A stretch of 64,000 nucleotides of DNA from JAFKFI01 sp963795435. Its GTDB lineage: Bacteria; Pseudomonadota; Alphaproteobacteria; Acetobacterales; Acetobacteraceae. Location of the stretch: assembly GCA_963795435.1 (NCBI GenBank), contig CAWCHV010000002.1:62001-126000 (forward strand). Direction: 5' to 3'. This document shows, piece by piece, positions 7,801 through 15,988 of this stretch. The position numbers and the translations under genes are program-made. Position 1 is the stretch's first letter. Each line of letters begins with the position of its first letter. Below the pieces are notes generated by a model. It did not search any database, had not been told where the DNA came from, and saw nothing but the letters and a program-made list of their open reading frames with translations.

Positions 7801-10110
7801 ATGACCAGGGGCGCTCGCGGACAACCGGTCCCGGCGCCCGCCTACGCGCCCGAGGGGACCGCGCCGGCCGTGGCCGAGGCCTCGGCCACACTGCCGGCGG
7901 CGGCTGAGCCGGCGAGGACGCGGCCGGACATCATCCGCCAGTTCGAGCTGACGGAGAAGGTCCACGCCTATGATCCCAAGGCCGACACAGCGCTGATCGA
8001 CGCCGCCTACGTGCTCGCCATGAAGGCGCACGGGGCGCAGCGGCGCGACAACGGCGACCCCTACATCACGCACCCCGTCGCGGTGGCCGACATCCTGGCC
8101 GGCTACAGGCTGGACACGGCGAGCATCGTCACCGGCCTGCTGCACGACGTGATCGAGGACACGCCGATCAAGCTGCCGGAGATCGAGCAGCGCTTCGGCA
8201 AGACGGTCGCCGGGCTGGTCGATGGCGTGACCAAGCTGACGCGCCTGGAGCTCCAGTCCGACCGGACCAAGCAAGCGGAAAACTTCCGCAAGCTGGTCTT
8301 GGCGATCAGCCGCGACATCCGCGTGCTGCTGGTCAAGCTCGCCGACCGGCTGCACAACATGCGGACGCTGCATTTTGTTGCCGACCCGGACCGGCGCAAG
8401 CGGATCGCGCGCGAGACGATGGAGATCTACGCGCCCTTGGCCGAGCGCATCGGCATGGACGCGGTCAAGACCGAGCTGCAGAATCTCGCTTTCGCGCAGC
8501 TCGACCCCGAGGCGCACGACACGATCCAGGCGCGACTGAACTTCCTGCGCGGGCAGGGGGCCGACGTGATCGAGGAGGTGCGAGCCGAGCTCGCCCGGGT
8601 CTGCGAGGAAGCCGGCACCCGCGTCCTCGAAGTGACCGGGCGCGAGAAGTCGCTGTTCTCGATCTGGGAGAAGATGCAGCGGCGCAACGTGGCGTTCGAG
8701 CAGCTCTCCGACATCATGGCGTTCCGCGTCGTCGTGGCGAGCAAGGAGGCCTGCTACGCGGCGCTCGGCGCGGTGCATTCCGCCTATCCGGTGATCGCCG
8801 GACGGTTCAAGGACTACATCTCGACGCCGAAATCCAACGGCTATCAGAGCCTGCATACCGGCGTCACGTTGCGCGAGCCGCGCAACCAGAAGATCGAGGT
8901 GCAGATCCGAACCGCCGACATGCACGACATCGCCGAGAACGGCGTCGCGGCGCACTGGCTCTACAAGCAGGACGACGCCTCCACCACCGACATTCAGCGC
9001 TTCCGCTGGGTGCAGGATTTGCTCGAGATCCTGGAGAACTCGGCGGCGCCCGACGACTTCCTCGAATACACCAAGCTCGAATTGTACGAGGACCAGGTCT
9101 TCTGCTTCACGCCGAAGGGGCAGCTCATCCAGTTGCCACGAGGCGCGACCCCGGTGGATTTCGCTTACGCGGTGCACAGCCAGGTCGGCGATTGCTGCGT
9201 CGGCGCCAAGGTGAACGGGCGGCTGATGCCGCTCCGGCACGTGCTGCAGAACGGCGACCAGGTCGAGATCATGACCGCGCGCGGCGGCACGCCGTCGCCG
9301 CAATGGGAGCGCTTCGTCGCCACCGGCAAGGCGCGCGCGCGCATCCGCAGGTTCATTCATCAGCAACAACGCCAGCAATATATCGACGCCGGCCGTGCCG
9401 AGCTTGCCAAGGCGTTTCGCCAGGAAGGGCTGGACGGCTCGGAGAAAGTGCTGTCCTCGGCGCTGAAGTCGCTGAAGCAGGCGTCGCTCGACGACCTCTA
9501 TCTCGCGGTCGGCAACGGCAATCTCGGGCCGAAGGACGTCGTCCACGGGGTCTATCCCGAGCTGCGGCAGGCGCCGCGCGCGCCGCGCATGTTGCCCAAC
9601 CTGCCGCCCCGGCCCGGAGCGCGCTACAGCGGCCACCGGGACGTCATGCCGATCACCGGCCTGGTCGCCGGGATGGCGGTGCATTACGCCGGCTGCTGCC
9701 ACCCTCTGCCGGGCGACCCGATCGTCGGAATCGTCACCACCGGCAAGGGCGTGACGATCCACACCAAGGACTGCCAGACCTTGGCGAGCTTCGCCGCGAC
9801 GCCGGAGCGTTTCATCGACGTCGACTGGGATTTCGCCGCCGTCGCCTCCGGCAAGGGCGACGCGAAGGGCGGACATACCGGGCGGATCAGCGTCATCGCG
9901 GCGAACGAGCCGGGCGCGCTCGCCAGCATGACCAACGCGATCGCGAAGCACGAGGGGGCCATCAACAACCTCAAGATCGTCAACCGCCAGCAAGATTTCT
10001 TCGAGGTGCTGGTGGACGTGGACGTGCGCGACCTGCGGCACCTGTCCAACGTGATCGCCGGGTTGCGCGGCGCCTCGGGCATCAGCCAGGTCGAGCGGGC
10101 CCGGGGTTGA
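7801..10110 (+). CDS. rsh: Bifunctional (p)ppGpp synthetase/hydrolase (RelA/SpoT homologue)
   Basis: Single long RSH enzyme (769 residues) that makes and degrades (p)ppGpp, the stringent-response alarmone. Domains in order: an unusual Ala/Pro-rich extension (residues 1-45), HD hydrolase with an intact HDxxED (HDVIED at 115-120, so hydrolase-competent), synthetase domain with the G-loop region FKDYISTPKSNGYQSLHTG, TGS domain (VFCFTPKGQLIQLPRGATPVDFAYAVHS), a zinc-finger/CC-like region (HYAGCCHPLPGD) and a C-terminal ACT domain (ISVIAANEPGALASM). Alphaproteobacteria usually have one such enzyme. It is in the rpoZ-rsh-acpS unit. The N-terminal extension may reflect a too-early start; a later start would be close to residue 45. 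Confidence 0.96.
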   Translation: MTRGARGQPVPAPAYAPEGTAPAVAEASATLPAAAEPARTRPDIIRQFELTEKVHAYDPKADTALIDAAYVLAMKAHGAQRRDNGDPYITHPVAVADILAGYRLDTASIVTGLLHDVIEDTPIKLPEIEQRFGKTVAGLVDGVTKLTRLELQSDRTKQAENFRKLVLAISRDIRVLLVKLADRLHNMRTLHFVADPDRRKRIARETMEIYAPLAERIGMDAVKTELQNLAFAQLDPEAHDTIQARLNFLRGQGADVIEEVRAELARVCEEAGTRVLEVTGREKSLFSIWEKMQRRNVAFEQLSDIMAFRVVVASKEACYAALGAVHSAYPVIAGRFKDYISTPKSNGYQSLHTGVTLREPRNQKIEVQIRTADMHDIAENGVAAHWLYKQDDASTTDIQRFRWVQDLLEILENSAAPDDFLEYTKLELYEDQVFCFTPKGQLIQLPRGATPVDFAYAVHSQVGDCCVGAKVNGRLMPLRHVLQNGDQVEIMTARGGTPSPQWERFVATGKARARIRRFIHQQQRQQYIDAGRAELAKAFRQEGLDGSEKVLSSALKSLKQASLDDLYLAVGNGNLGPKDVVHGVYPELRQAPRAPRMLPNLPPRPGARYSGHRDVMPITGLVAGMAVHYAGCCHPLPGDPIVGIVTTGKGVTIHTKDCQTLASFAATPERFIDVDWDFAAVASGKGDAKGGHTGRISVIAANEPGALASMTNAIAKHEGAINNLKIVNRQQDFFEVLVDVDVRDLRHLSNVIAGLRGASGISQVERARG

Positions 10111-10114
10111 CGGC

Positions 10115-10537
10115 ATGATCCTGGGGCTCGGCTCGGACATCTGCGACATCCGGCGGATCGAGAAGGTGCTTGATCGGCATGGCGAGCGGTTCGTCATGCG
10201 CGTGTTCACCGAAACCGAGCGCGCCAAGGCGGCCGGGCGGATGGAGCGGCTGCGGGCGGGAACCCTCGCCAAGCGGTTCGCGGCCAAGGAGGCGGCGGCG
10301 AAGGCGCTCGGCACCGGGTTCCGCCGCGGCGTGTTCCACTCCGACCTCGGCGTGGTCAATCTCAGGGGCGGTCAGCCCACGCTGCTGATGACGGGCGGCG
10401 CCGGGCGGCGCCTCGCCGCGATCACCCCGCCGGGGATGCAGGCCCTGGTCGCCTTGACGATGACGGACGAATACCCCTACGCCTACGCCCAGGTGATCAT
10501 TTCAGCCGTGCCGGCCGCCACGGCCGTGCTCGCATGA
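10115..10537 (+). CDS. acpS: Holo-[acyl-carrier-protein] synthase
   Basis: 4'-phosphopantetheinyl transferase that converts apo- to holo-ACP using coenzyme A, required for fatty acid synthesis. 140 residues, the family norm. It shows GLGSDICDIRRIEKVL at the N-terminus, with the magnesium-binding Asp, and the second motif FAAKEAAAKALGTGF with the conserved Lys-Glu. It starts four bases after the rsh stop codon. In related genomes pdxJ often sits immediately upstream of acpS; here that slot is empty. Confidence 0.95.
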   Translation: MILGLGSDICDIRRIEKVLDRHGERFVMRVFTETERAKAAGRMERLRAGTLAKRFAAKEAAAKALGTGFRRGVFHSDLGVVNLRGGQPTLLMTGGAGRRLAAITPPGMQALVALTMTDEYPYAYAQVIISAVPAATAVLA

Positions 10538-10633
10538 GAGGCTCGCGCTTGCGCAACCGGGGGAGACTCGCTTGACAGGGACCGACAAGTGGGCTTGATC
10601 CGCCGCAATTCGCGCTCCGGAACAACTTCCAGC

Positions 10634-11371
10634 ATGGCAAAGCGTAAGTCGGGCGGCCTCGCCGAGAACGCGAAGACGATCATCTATGCCGGACTGATCG
10701 CCGTCATCATCCGCACATTGCTGTTCGAGCCGTTCAACATTCCGTCCGGCAGCATGATCCCGACCTTGCTGGTGGGCGACTATCTGTTCGTCTCGAAATA
10801 CAGCTACGGCTACTCCCGCTTCTCGCTGCCGTTCTCGCCGCCGCTGTTCTCGGGCCGCATTTTCGGGAGCCTGCCCGACCGAGGCGACGTCGCGGTGTTC
10901 AAGCTGCCGCGCGACACCAGCACCGACTACATCAAGCGCATCATCGGCCTGCCCGGCGACCGCATCCAAATGAAGCTCGGCCAGCTCTACATCAACGGCG
11001 AGGAAGTGCCGCGCCAGCCGGCCGGGGATTGCGTCGCCGACGACGGCGGCATCCGCATGGTACAGAAGCGCTACGTCGAGACGCTGCCGAACGGTGTGCG
11101 GCACTATATCTGCAAGGCCACCGACGAGGGCGAGGCGAACAACACGCAGGAGTTCCTGGTGCCGCCCGACCGCATCTTCGCGATGGGCGATAACCGCGAC
11201 AACAGCCTCGATAGCCGGTTCATGAACGGCGTCGGCTACGTGCCGCTGGAGAACCTGGTGGGCCGGGCGGAGTTCCTGTTCTTCTCGATCGACGCGCAGG
11301 AGCCGTGGTGGGCATTCTGGGCCTGGCCGTTCGAGATCCGCTGGGACCGGCTGTTCACGGGGATACATTGA
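10634..11371 (+). CDS. lepB: Signal peptidase I
   Basis: Membrane-bound leader peptidase that cleaves Sec and Tat signal peptides on the periplasmic face. From ATG 10634 it has 245 residues, with one transmembrane helix at about residues 15-32, box B with the nucleophile Ser40 (PSGSM), the catalytic Lys in DYIKRIIGLPGD and box E MGDNRDNSLDSRF. An earlier GTG at 10589 has a fair ribosome binding site and would add 15 residues. The ATG is preferred because a TTGACA-like -35 element at 10572-10577 lies so close that the GTG would be in or near the promoter. It is followed by rnc after 22 bases in the conserved lepB-rnc-era order. Confidence 0.95.
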   Translation: MAKRKSGGLAENAKTIIYAGLIAVIIRTLLFEPFNIPSGSMIPTLLVGDYLFVSKYSYGYSRFSLPFSPPLFSGRIFGSLPDRGDVAVFKLPRDTSTDYIKRIIGLPGDRIQMKLGQLYINGEEVPRQPAGDCVADDGGIRMVQKRYVETLPNGVRHYICKATDEGEANNTQEFLVPPDRIFAMGDNRDNSLDSRFMNGVGYVPLENLVGRAEFLFFSIDAQEPWWAFWAWPFEIRWDRLFTGIH

Positions 11372-11393
11372 TCACGTCGATCACGGGGATCAA

Positions 11394-12089
11394 TTGAGTT
11401 CCGTGACCGAGACGTCGTCGGCCGCATCGATCGAGGCGCTGCTCGGCCACACCTTCTCCCGGCCGGACTTGCTGCGCGAGGCGCTGACGCACCGTTCGGC
11501 GCTGCAGATCAGGGCGCGGCGCGGCGGCTCCAACGAACGGCTCGAATTCGTCGGCGACCGGGTGCTGGGACTGCTCGTCGCGGAATGGCTCGCCGAGCGC
11601 TTTCCCGATGAGCAGGAAGGCGACCTCGGACGTCGGCTGGCGCAGCTCGTTTCGCAGCCGGTGCTCGCCGAGGTCGCCGACGCGATCGGCCTGGGTGCCG
11701 CGCTGTCGGCGGCGCCCGGCGAGGTGCGCGCTGGCGTGAAACGCCGTGCGACGGTCCTCGCCGACGCGCTCGAGGCGGCCCTCGGCGCGTTGTTCCTGGA
11801 CGGTGGATTGGATAAATCGAGAGAATTCGTCCGTCGCGCCTGGGACGGCGCAATGCGCGCGCAACTCGCGCCGCCCAAGGACGCCAAGACCGTATTGCAG
11901 GAATGGTCGCAGGCGCGCGGCTTCGACTTGCCGAACTATCTCATTGCGTCGCGCGAGGGGCCGCCGCACGCGCCGGTGTTTGTCATCACCGTCTCGGTCG
12001 GCGGATCGACGGGGACGGGCAGGGCTGGCAACAAGCGGGCAGCGGAGCAGGCGGCGGCGGCCGATCTGCTGCGGATGCTGGCGGCGTGA
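11394..12089 (+). CDS. rnc: Ribonuclease III
   Basis: Double-strand-specific endoribonuclease for rRNA and mRNA processing, about 231 residues. The catalytic domain carries NERLEFVGDRVLGLL, where the usual Ser after the Asp of the signature is Arg. EGDLGRRLAQLVS and ADALEAALGALFLDGG supply the remaining acidic residues. The C-terminal dsRNA-binding domain begins near KTVLQEWSQARG and ends in the usual KRAAEQAAAADLL helix. TTG at 11394 is taken as start because GGGGA lies four bases upstream; GTG at 11403 is the alternative. Its stop overlaps the era start. Confidence 0.94.
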   Translation: MSSVTETSSAASIEALLGHTFSRPDLLREALTHRSALQIRARRGGSNERLEFVGDRVLGLLVAEWLAERFPDEQEGDLGRRLAQLVSQPVLAEVADAIGLGAALSAAPGEVRAGVKRRATVLADALEAALGALFLDGGLDKSREFVRRAWDGAMRAQLAPPKDAKTVLQEWSQARGFDLPNYLIASREGPPHAPVFVITVSVGGSTGTGRAGNKRAAEQAAAADLLRMLAA

Positions 12090-12979
12090 CCAGCCGCTGC
12101 GGTTTCGCCGCTATCGTCGGCGCGCCCAACGCCGGCAAGTCGACGCTGCTGAACCGGCTGACCGGGGCGAAGCTCTCCATCGTCTCGCCCAAGGCGCAGA
12201 CCACGCGGTTTCGCGTCCTCGGCATCCTGATGCGCGGCGAGAGCCAGATCCTGCTGGTCGACACCCCTGGCATCTTCGCCCCGCGCCGGCGGCTCGATCG
12301 CGCGATGGTCGCCGCCGCCTGGACGGGCGCAGAGGACGCCGATCTCGCGTTGTTGCTGGTTGACGCCAAGTCCGGCGTGACCGAGGCGGTGCGCGCTATC
12401 GCCGGCAAGCTCGGCGAGGCGAGACGGCGCGTCTGGCTGGTGCTCAACAAGGTCGATCTCGTGCCGCCGGCCAAGCTGCTGCCGATGACCGCCGCGTTGT
12501 CCGTACTCGCCGCGTTCGAGGAGACCTTCATGGTCAGCGCGCTCACCGGCGACGGGCTGGAACGGATGCTGGACGCGCTGGCCGCCGCGATGCCGGAGGG
12601 GCCGCATCTCTATCCCGACGACGATCTCACCGACCTGCCCGACCGCCTGCTCGCCGCGGAGATCGTCCGCGAGCAGATCTTCCTGCAGACACATGAGGAA
12701 GTGCCGTACAGCGCCACCGTCGAGACCGAGAATTGGCAGGAGCGCCAGGACGGTTCGGTGCGGATCGAGGCGACGGTGTATGTCTCCCGCGCCGGTCACA
12801 AGGCCATTCTGATCGGCGAGAAAGGCGCGCGGATCAAGTCGATCGGGGCGCGCGCGCGGGCCGATCTCGCGGGGCTGCTGGACCGCCCGGTGCATCTGTT
12901 CCTCAACGTCAAGGAACGGGCCGGCTGGGACGAGGAGCGCGCCCGGCTGCGCGCGATCGGTCTGGACGACGCGCCGTAG
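12086..12979 (+). CDS. era: GTPase Era
   Basis: Essential GTPase that binds the 3' end of 16S rRNA and assists 30S assembly; 297 residues, the normal size. G1 GAPNAGKST, the effector region KAQTTRFRV, G3 DTPGIF and G4 NKVD are present, followed by a C-terminal KH domain with the GEKGARIKSIG loop. The start is GTG at 12086, overlapping the rnc stop (GTGA), so translation is coupled. recO, which often follows era in this lineage, is not here. Instead a 301-base gap with a terminator follows. Confidence 0.96.
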   Translation: MTSRCGFAAIVGAPNAGKSTLLNRLTGAKLSIVSPKAQTTRFRVLGILMRGESQILLVDTPGIFAPRRRLDRAMVAAAWTGAEDADLALLLVDAKSGVTEAVRAIAGKLGEARRRVWLVLNKVDLVPPAKLLPMTAALSVLAAFEETFMVSALTGDGLERMLDALAAAMPEGPHLYPDDDLTDLPDRLLAAEIVREQIFLQTHEEVPYSATVETENWQERQDGSVRIEATVYVSRAGHKAILIGEKGARIKSIGARARADLAGLLDRPVHLFLNVKERAGWDEERARLRAIGLDDAP

Positions 12980-13005
12980 CGCTGACGCAGGATATTTTCA
13001 TTAGG

Positions 13006-13021
13006 TGTGATCCAAGTCACA
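13006..13021. promoter_or_regulatory. CRP-type palindrome TGTGA-N6-TCACA
   Basis: A perfect TGTGA-N6-TCACA inverted repeat lies 27 bases after the era stop, between two convergent genes. It matches the core recognised by E. coli CRP. Alphaproteobacterial CRP/FNR-family regulators recognise varied half sites, so the cognate regulator is not known. Both flanking genes point toward this gap, so it would only make sense as control of a transcript arising inside the gap. Confidence 0.4.
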
Positions 13022-13028
13022 GCGGCGT

Positions 13029-13166
13029 GTCCGGCATCGTGCGAGAAATCGGCCATCGGTTCGGTGCTGCCCCAACACCTGCGCCGGACCGGGTGGGCTG
13101 GCAGGCCCACGTCAACCCGGACCTTTCCTTGCGGCCTGGTCGCCCTCGCGGCCGGGCCGTTTTTTT
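13029..13166 (+). ncRNA. Candidate structured small RNA between era and a convergent gene
   Basis: This is the only stretch over 300 bases without a protein gene (12980-13280). It contains three consecutive foldable segments: GTCCGGC at 13029-13035 pairing with GCCGGAC at 13083-13089; GTGGGC at 13093-13098 pairing with GCCCAC at 13105-13110 with a six-base loop; and the terminator hairpin at 13132-13159 followed by seven T. A CRP-type palindrome lies just upstream. I do not recognise it as 6S, 4.5S, tmRNA or RNase P RNA. It could also be just the 3' untranslated region and terminator of the era operon. Confidence 0.35.
13132..13166 (+). terminator. Intrinsic terminator after era / candidate small RNA
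   Basis: An eight-pair stem (CGGCCTGG 13132-13139 with CCGGGCCG 13152-13159, one G-T wobble) and a 12-base loop are followed directly by seven T (13160-13166). This is a textbook Rho-independent terminator for plus-strand transcription. On the minus strand the T-run would be on the wrong side. Confidence 0.8.
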
Positions 13167-13280
13167 CATGCGTCGGGACCGCCATCGGCCCGGATCGCGA
13201 CCAAGCGTCCATTTCCAGGCAAGCACCTGGGTCGCCGCGCTCTGCTCGCGATGGCGACGAGGCTATCGCTCAGGTACGGA

Positions 13281-13778
13281 TCAGTTCGCGACTACCGGCA
13301 GGGGCGTGGCGGCGATGGCGCGCGGGTCCTGCGCCTGGTCCACACCGAAGCCGCCGGCGACCTGGGACAGATGCTGAAGCGCCTTTTGCGTGATGAGCAG
13401 ATCGGCGGCCGGGCCGCAATCGCTCGGGCCGATGCTGGTGTGCGCTCCCGCCCAGTGTACGACGTAGGACGGCCGCGCGGCGGCCTGCTCTGCCTCGACC
13501 ACCAGGCTGCCGCCCTGCTGCGCCATGACGTCCGACTGCAGCACGCAACTGCCGCTCGGCTCGCCGTTCGCATTGATCCGGCTGACTTCGATATCGGACC
13601 GCAATGGCCCCGGCACGTCCGTCCCGGCCTTGATCGAGACGATGTCGCCGAGCGCGGGCGTCGCCACGTTGGCTTCCGCGACCGCCACGGCGGCGACCAC
13701 CACGCCCAGGAACATGGCCAACCCGAGCCCCGAGAGCTGCCAGAGATTGCCCTTCGGAGCCTCATCCGATTGCTTCAT
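13281..13778 (-). CDS. Hypothetical protein with one N-terminal membrane segment
   Basis: 165 residues; family not recognised. ATG at 13778 follows GGAAGG at about seven bases. After a short cytoplasmic start (MKQSDEAPKGNLWQ) there is one hydrophobic helix (LGLAMFLGVVVAAVAVAEA, about residues 17-35), then a soluble domain presumably in the periplasm. It includes a possible disulfide pair (Cys near GSCVLQSD and Cys in SDCGPAADLL). There is no lipobox. It lies downstream of zwf on the same strand but 150 bases away, so co-transcription with zwf is possible. The function is unknown. Confidence 0.7.
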   Translation of the reverse strand: MKQSDEAPKGNLWQLSGLGLAMFLGVVVAAVAVAEANVATPALGDIVSIKAGTDVPGPLRSDIEVSRINANGEPSGSCVLQSDVMAQQGGSLVVEAEQAAARPSYVVHWAGAHTSIGPSDCGPAADLLITQKALQHLSQVAGGFGVDQAQDPRAIAATPLPVVAN

Positions 13779-13934
13779 CACACGCCTTCCGTGCGTCCGC
13801 GCCGACCTGTCCGATCGGCATTGTGCGACGCAACATCTAAGGCGTGGTAAACGACGCTGCGAGCCGCCGGATTTGCCGCAGCGGCCATGCGGCCGCCGCA
13901 ATGGTCCGGAGCCCGCCCCGCAACCAGCCCGGGA

Positions 13935-15413
13935 TCAGCCCAGCTCCTCGTGCCAGGTGCGTCCGTCCCGGGCGATCATCGCGATCGAAGCGGTCGGTCC
14001 CCAGCTGCCGGCGGCATAGGGGCGCGGCAGGTCGGGCGAGCCCGACCACGCCTCGATCAGCGGTTCGACCCAGGCCCAGGCCGCCTCGACCTCGTCGCGC
14101 CGCATGAAAAGCGTGGTGTTGCCGCGCACCGTGTCCATCAGGAGCCGCTCATAGGCGTCCGCGTAGCGCGTGCCGAAGGCTTTCTCGAAGCTGATGTCGA
14201 GCCCGGTCGGGCGCAGCCGCAGCCCGCCGGGGCCGGGCTCCTTGGTCATCATCTCGAGCCGCATTCCTTCCTCGGGCTGCAGCCGGATGATGAGCCGGTT
14301 GGGTTGCAGGTCCGTGCCGTCGGCGGGGAAAATGGAGAACGGCAGCGCTCGGTACTGGATGACGATTTCCGACACTTTCTGCGGCAGGCGCTTGCCGGTT
14401 CGCAGGTAGAACGGTACATTGGCCCAGCGCCAGGTGCGCACCTCGGCCTTCAGGGCCACGAATGTCTCTGTCCGGCTCGGCTCAGCGGCCCCGAGATCGT
14501 GCAGGTAGCCGAGCACCGGCTGGCCATCGACGGCGCCCTGCGTGTATTGGCCGCGCACCATGAGCGCCCCGGCCTCGTGCGGCTGGATCGGCCGCAGGGA
14601 CCGCAGCACCTTCAGCTTCTCGTCCCGCACCGCATCGGCATTCAACGAGACCGGCGGCTCCATCGCCAGCAGGCAGAGCAGCTGGAGCAGATGGTTCTGC
14701 ACCATGTCGCGCAGCGCGCCGGAGCCGTCGTAATAGCCGGCGCGGCCCTCCACCCCGACCGTCTCGGCCACCGTGATTTGCACGTGGTCGATCACGTCGG
14801 TGTTCCACAGCCGCTCGAAGATCGAGTTGGCGAAGCGCAGGGCGAGCAGGTTCTGCACCGTCTCCTTGCCGAGATAGTGGTCGATGCGGAAGGTCTGCGC
14901 CTCGGTGAAGACCTCGCCCACCTGGTCGTTGATGGCGCAGGCGGAGGCAAGGTCGTGGCCGATCGGCTTCTCCAGCACGACGCGCGATCGCGACGTGACC
15001 AGCCCGAACCGCCCGAGGTGGTTGCAGATCGGGCCATAGAGATCGGGCGACGTGGCGAGATAGAACACCCGTATCCGCTCCGGCTTCGCGGCGAGCACGC
15101 CGCCGAGCGTGTCCCATCCGCTATCCGTCGTGCCGTCGACGCGCACGTAGCTTAGCCGCTCGCAGAACCGGCCCACGGCCGCCTCGTCCACATCCGCGGC
15201 GGCGACATGGCGACGCAGCGCCTTGGCGGCGCGCTCGCGATAGCTCTCGTCCGTCAGGTCCGACCGGGCCGCCGCGACGACCCGGCTATCCGCCGGCATC
15301 TGCCCATCGAGGAAGCGATAGTACAGCGCCGGCAACAGTTTTCTCAATGTGAGATCGCCGGTGGCGCCGAAGACCACGCAATCGAAGCTGGCAACGGGGA
15401 TGATCTTCGGCAT
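13935..15413 (-). CDS. zwf: Glucose-6-phosphate 1-dehydrogenase
   Basis: NADP(+)-dependent oxidation of glucose 6-phosphate to 6-phosphogluconolactone, the entry to the pentose phosphate and Entner-Doudoroff routes; 492 residues, the usual length. The N-terminal Rossmann motif is VVFGATGDLTLRKL, EKPIGHDL carries the conserved Lys-Pro, and RIDHYLGKE (His active-site base) is the G6PD signature. It is not linked here to pgl or edd. It lies divergent from the Nudix gene, with only 48 bases between the two starts. Confidence 0.96.
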   Translation of the reverse strand: MPKIIPVASFDCVVFGATGDLTLRKLLPALYYRFLDGQMPADSRVVAAARSDLTDESYRERAAKALRRHVAAADVDEAAVGRFCERLSYVRVDGTTDSGWDTLGGVLAAKPERIRVFYLATSPDLYGPICNHLGRFGLVTSRSRVVLEKPIGHDLASACAINDQVGEVFTEAQTFRIDHYLGKETVQNLLALRFANSIFERLWNTDVIDHVQITVAETVGVEGRAGYYDGSGALRDMVQNHLLQLLCLLAMEPPVSLNADAVRDEKLKVLRSLRPIQPHEAGALMVRGQYTQGAVDGQPVLGYLHDLGAAEPSRTETFVALKAEVRTWRWANVPFYLRTGKRLPQKVSEIVIQYRALPFSIFPADGTDLQPNRLIIRLQPEEGMRLEMMTKEPGPGGLRLRPTGLDISFEKAFGTRYADAYERLLMDTVRGNTTLFMRRDEVEAAWAWVEPLIEAWSGSPDLPRPYAAGSWGPTASIAMIARDGRTWHEELG

Positions 15414-15461
15414 CGCTTATCTTCTCTCCGTCCGGTCGGGCACGTCGTTTATGCTAGGCGT

Positions 15462-15917
15462 ATGACGCGCAGCGCCAGCACGAAGTTACGCCTGAGTTGC
15501 GGCGTTCTCGTCACCGACGGCCGGCGCCTGTTGCTCGGCCATGCGACGCGCTCGCCGCGCTGGGACATCCCGAAGGGCCTGGCCGAGCCGGGCGAGCTTC
15601 TTGCCACCGCCGCCGCGCGGGAGTTGGAGGAGGAAACCGGTCTCCTCGTGCCGCCCGGCGCGCTCGTCGACCTCGGCCGCCACCGCTACCTGCCCGGCAA
15701 GGACCTCGCCCTGTTCGCCTGGCGGCCGGACACGCTGCCCGACCCGACGGGGCTGGTGTGCCGCTCCACCTTCGCCGTCGGCGCGGGCGTGCTGCCGGAG
15801 TTCGACCGCTTCGGCCTGTTCGCCTGGGACGACGCGATCGCACGGGTCGGCAAGAATCTCGCCCGCGTACTGGCGTCTGTGCGGGCCGACACCGATCGGC
15901 ACCGACGGCCTACCTAG
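15462..15917 (+). CDS. Nudix hydrolase
   Basis: About 151 residues. The complete Nudix box G-x5-E-x7-RE-hydrophobic-x-EE-x-G-hydrophobic is seen from GLAEPGE through RELEEETGLL (about residues 42-64). The start MTRSASTKLRLSCGVLV leads straight into the first beta strand. WDIPKG before the box and a C-terminal FAWDDAIARVGKNLARVL are typical of small proteins that hydrolyse nucleoside diphosphate derivatives, such as diadenosine polyphosphates or NTP by-products. The substrate cannot be assigned. It is divergent from zwf. Confidence 0.88.
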   Translation: MTRSASTKLRLSCGVLVTDGRRLLLGHATRSPRWDIPKGLAEPGELLATAAARELEEETGLLVPPGALVDLGRHRYLPGKDLALFAWRPDTLPDPTGLVCRSTFAVGAGVLPEFDRFGLFAWDDAIARVGKNLARVLASVRADTDRHRRPT

Positions 15918-15988
15918 TGCATTGACGCATTCTGCCGATTTACAACGGGCGGGCGTCGTTCTGCGCGGCTGGGCAACGGCCAGCAACG

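Noticed and set aside
7342..10359. A 1005-codon open frame on the minus strand opposite rsh
   Set aside because: It mirrors the real gene, has no recognisable motif, and long antisense frames are expected at this GC content. Similar frames opposite yidC (36761-38485), dapE (43721-45268), gltD (56898-58286) and gltB (61850-62992) were dropped for the same reason.
10572..10600. TTGACA-N17-TTGATC promoter for lepB
   Set aside because: The -35 is perfect, but the -10 is poor and the site overlaps a possible GTG start; mentioned in the lepB entry but not called.
12980..13280. 4.5S (SRP) RNA, 6S RNA or recO
   Set aside because: The conserved SRP core (GTCAGGTCCGGAAGG-like) is not present on either strand, I see no 6S-like central bubble, and there is no open frame with a RecO pattern.
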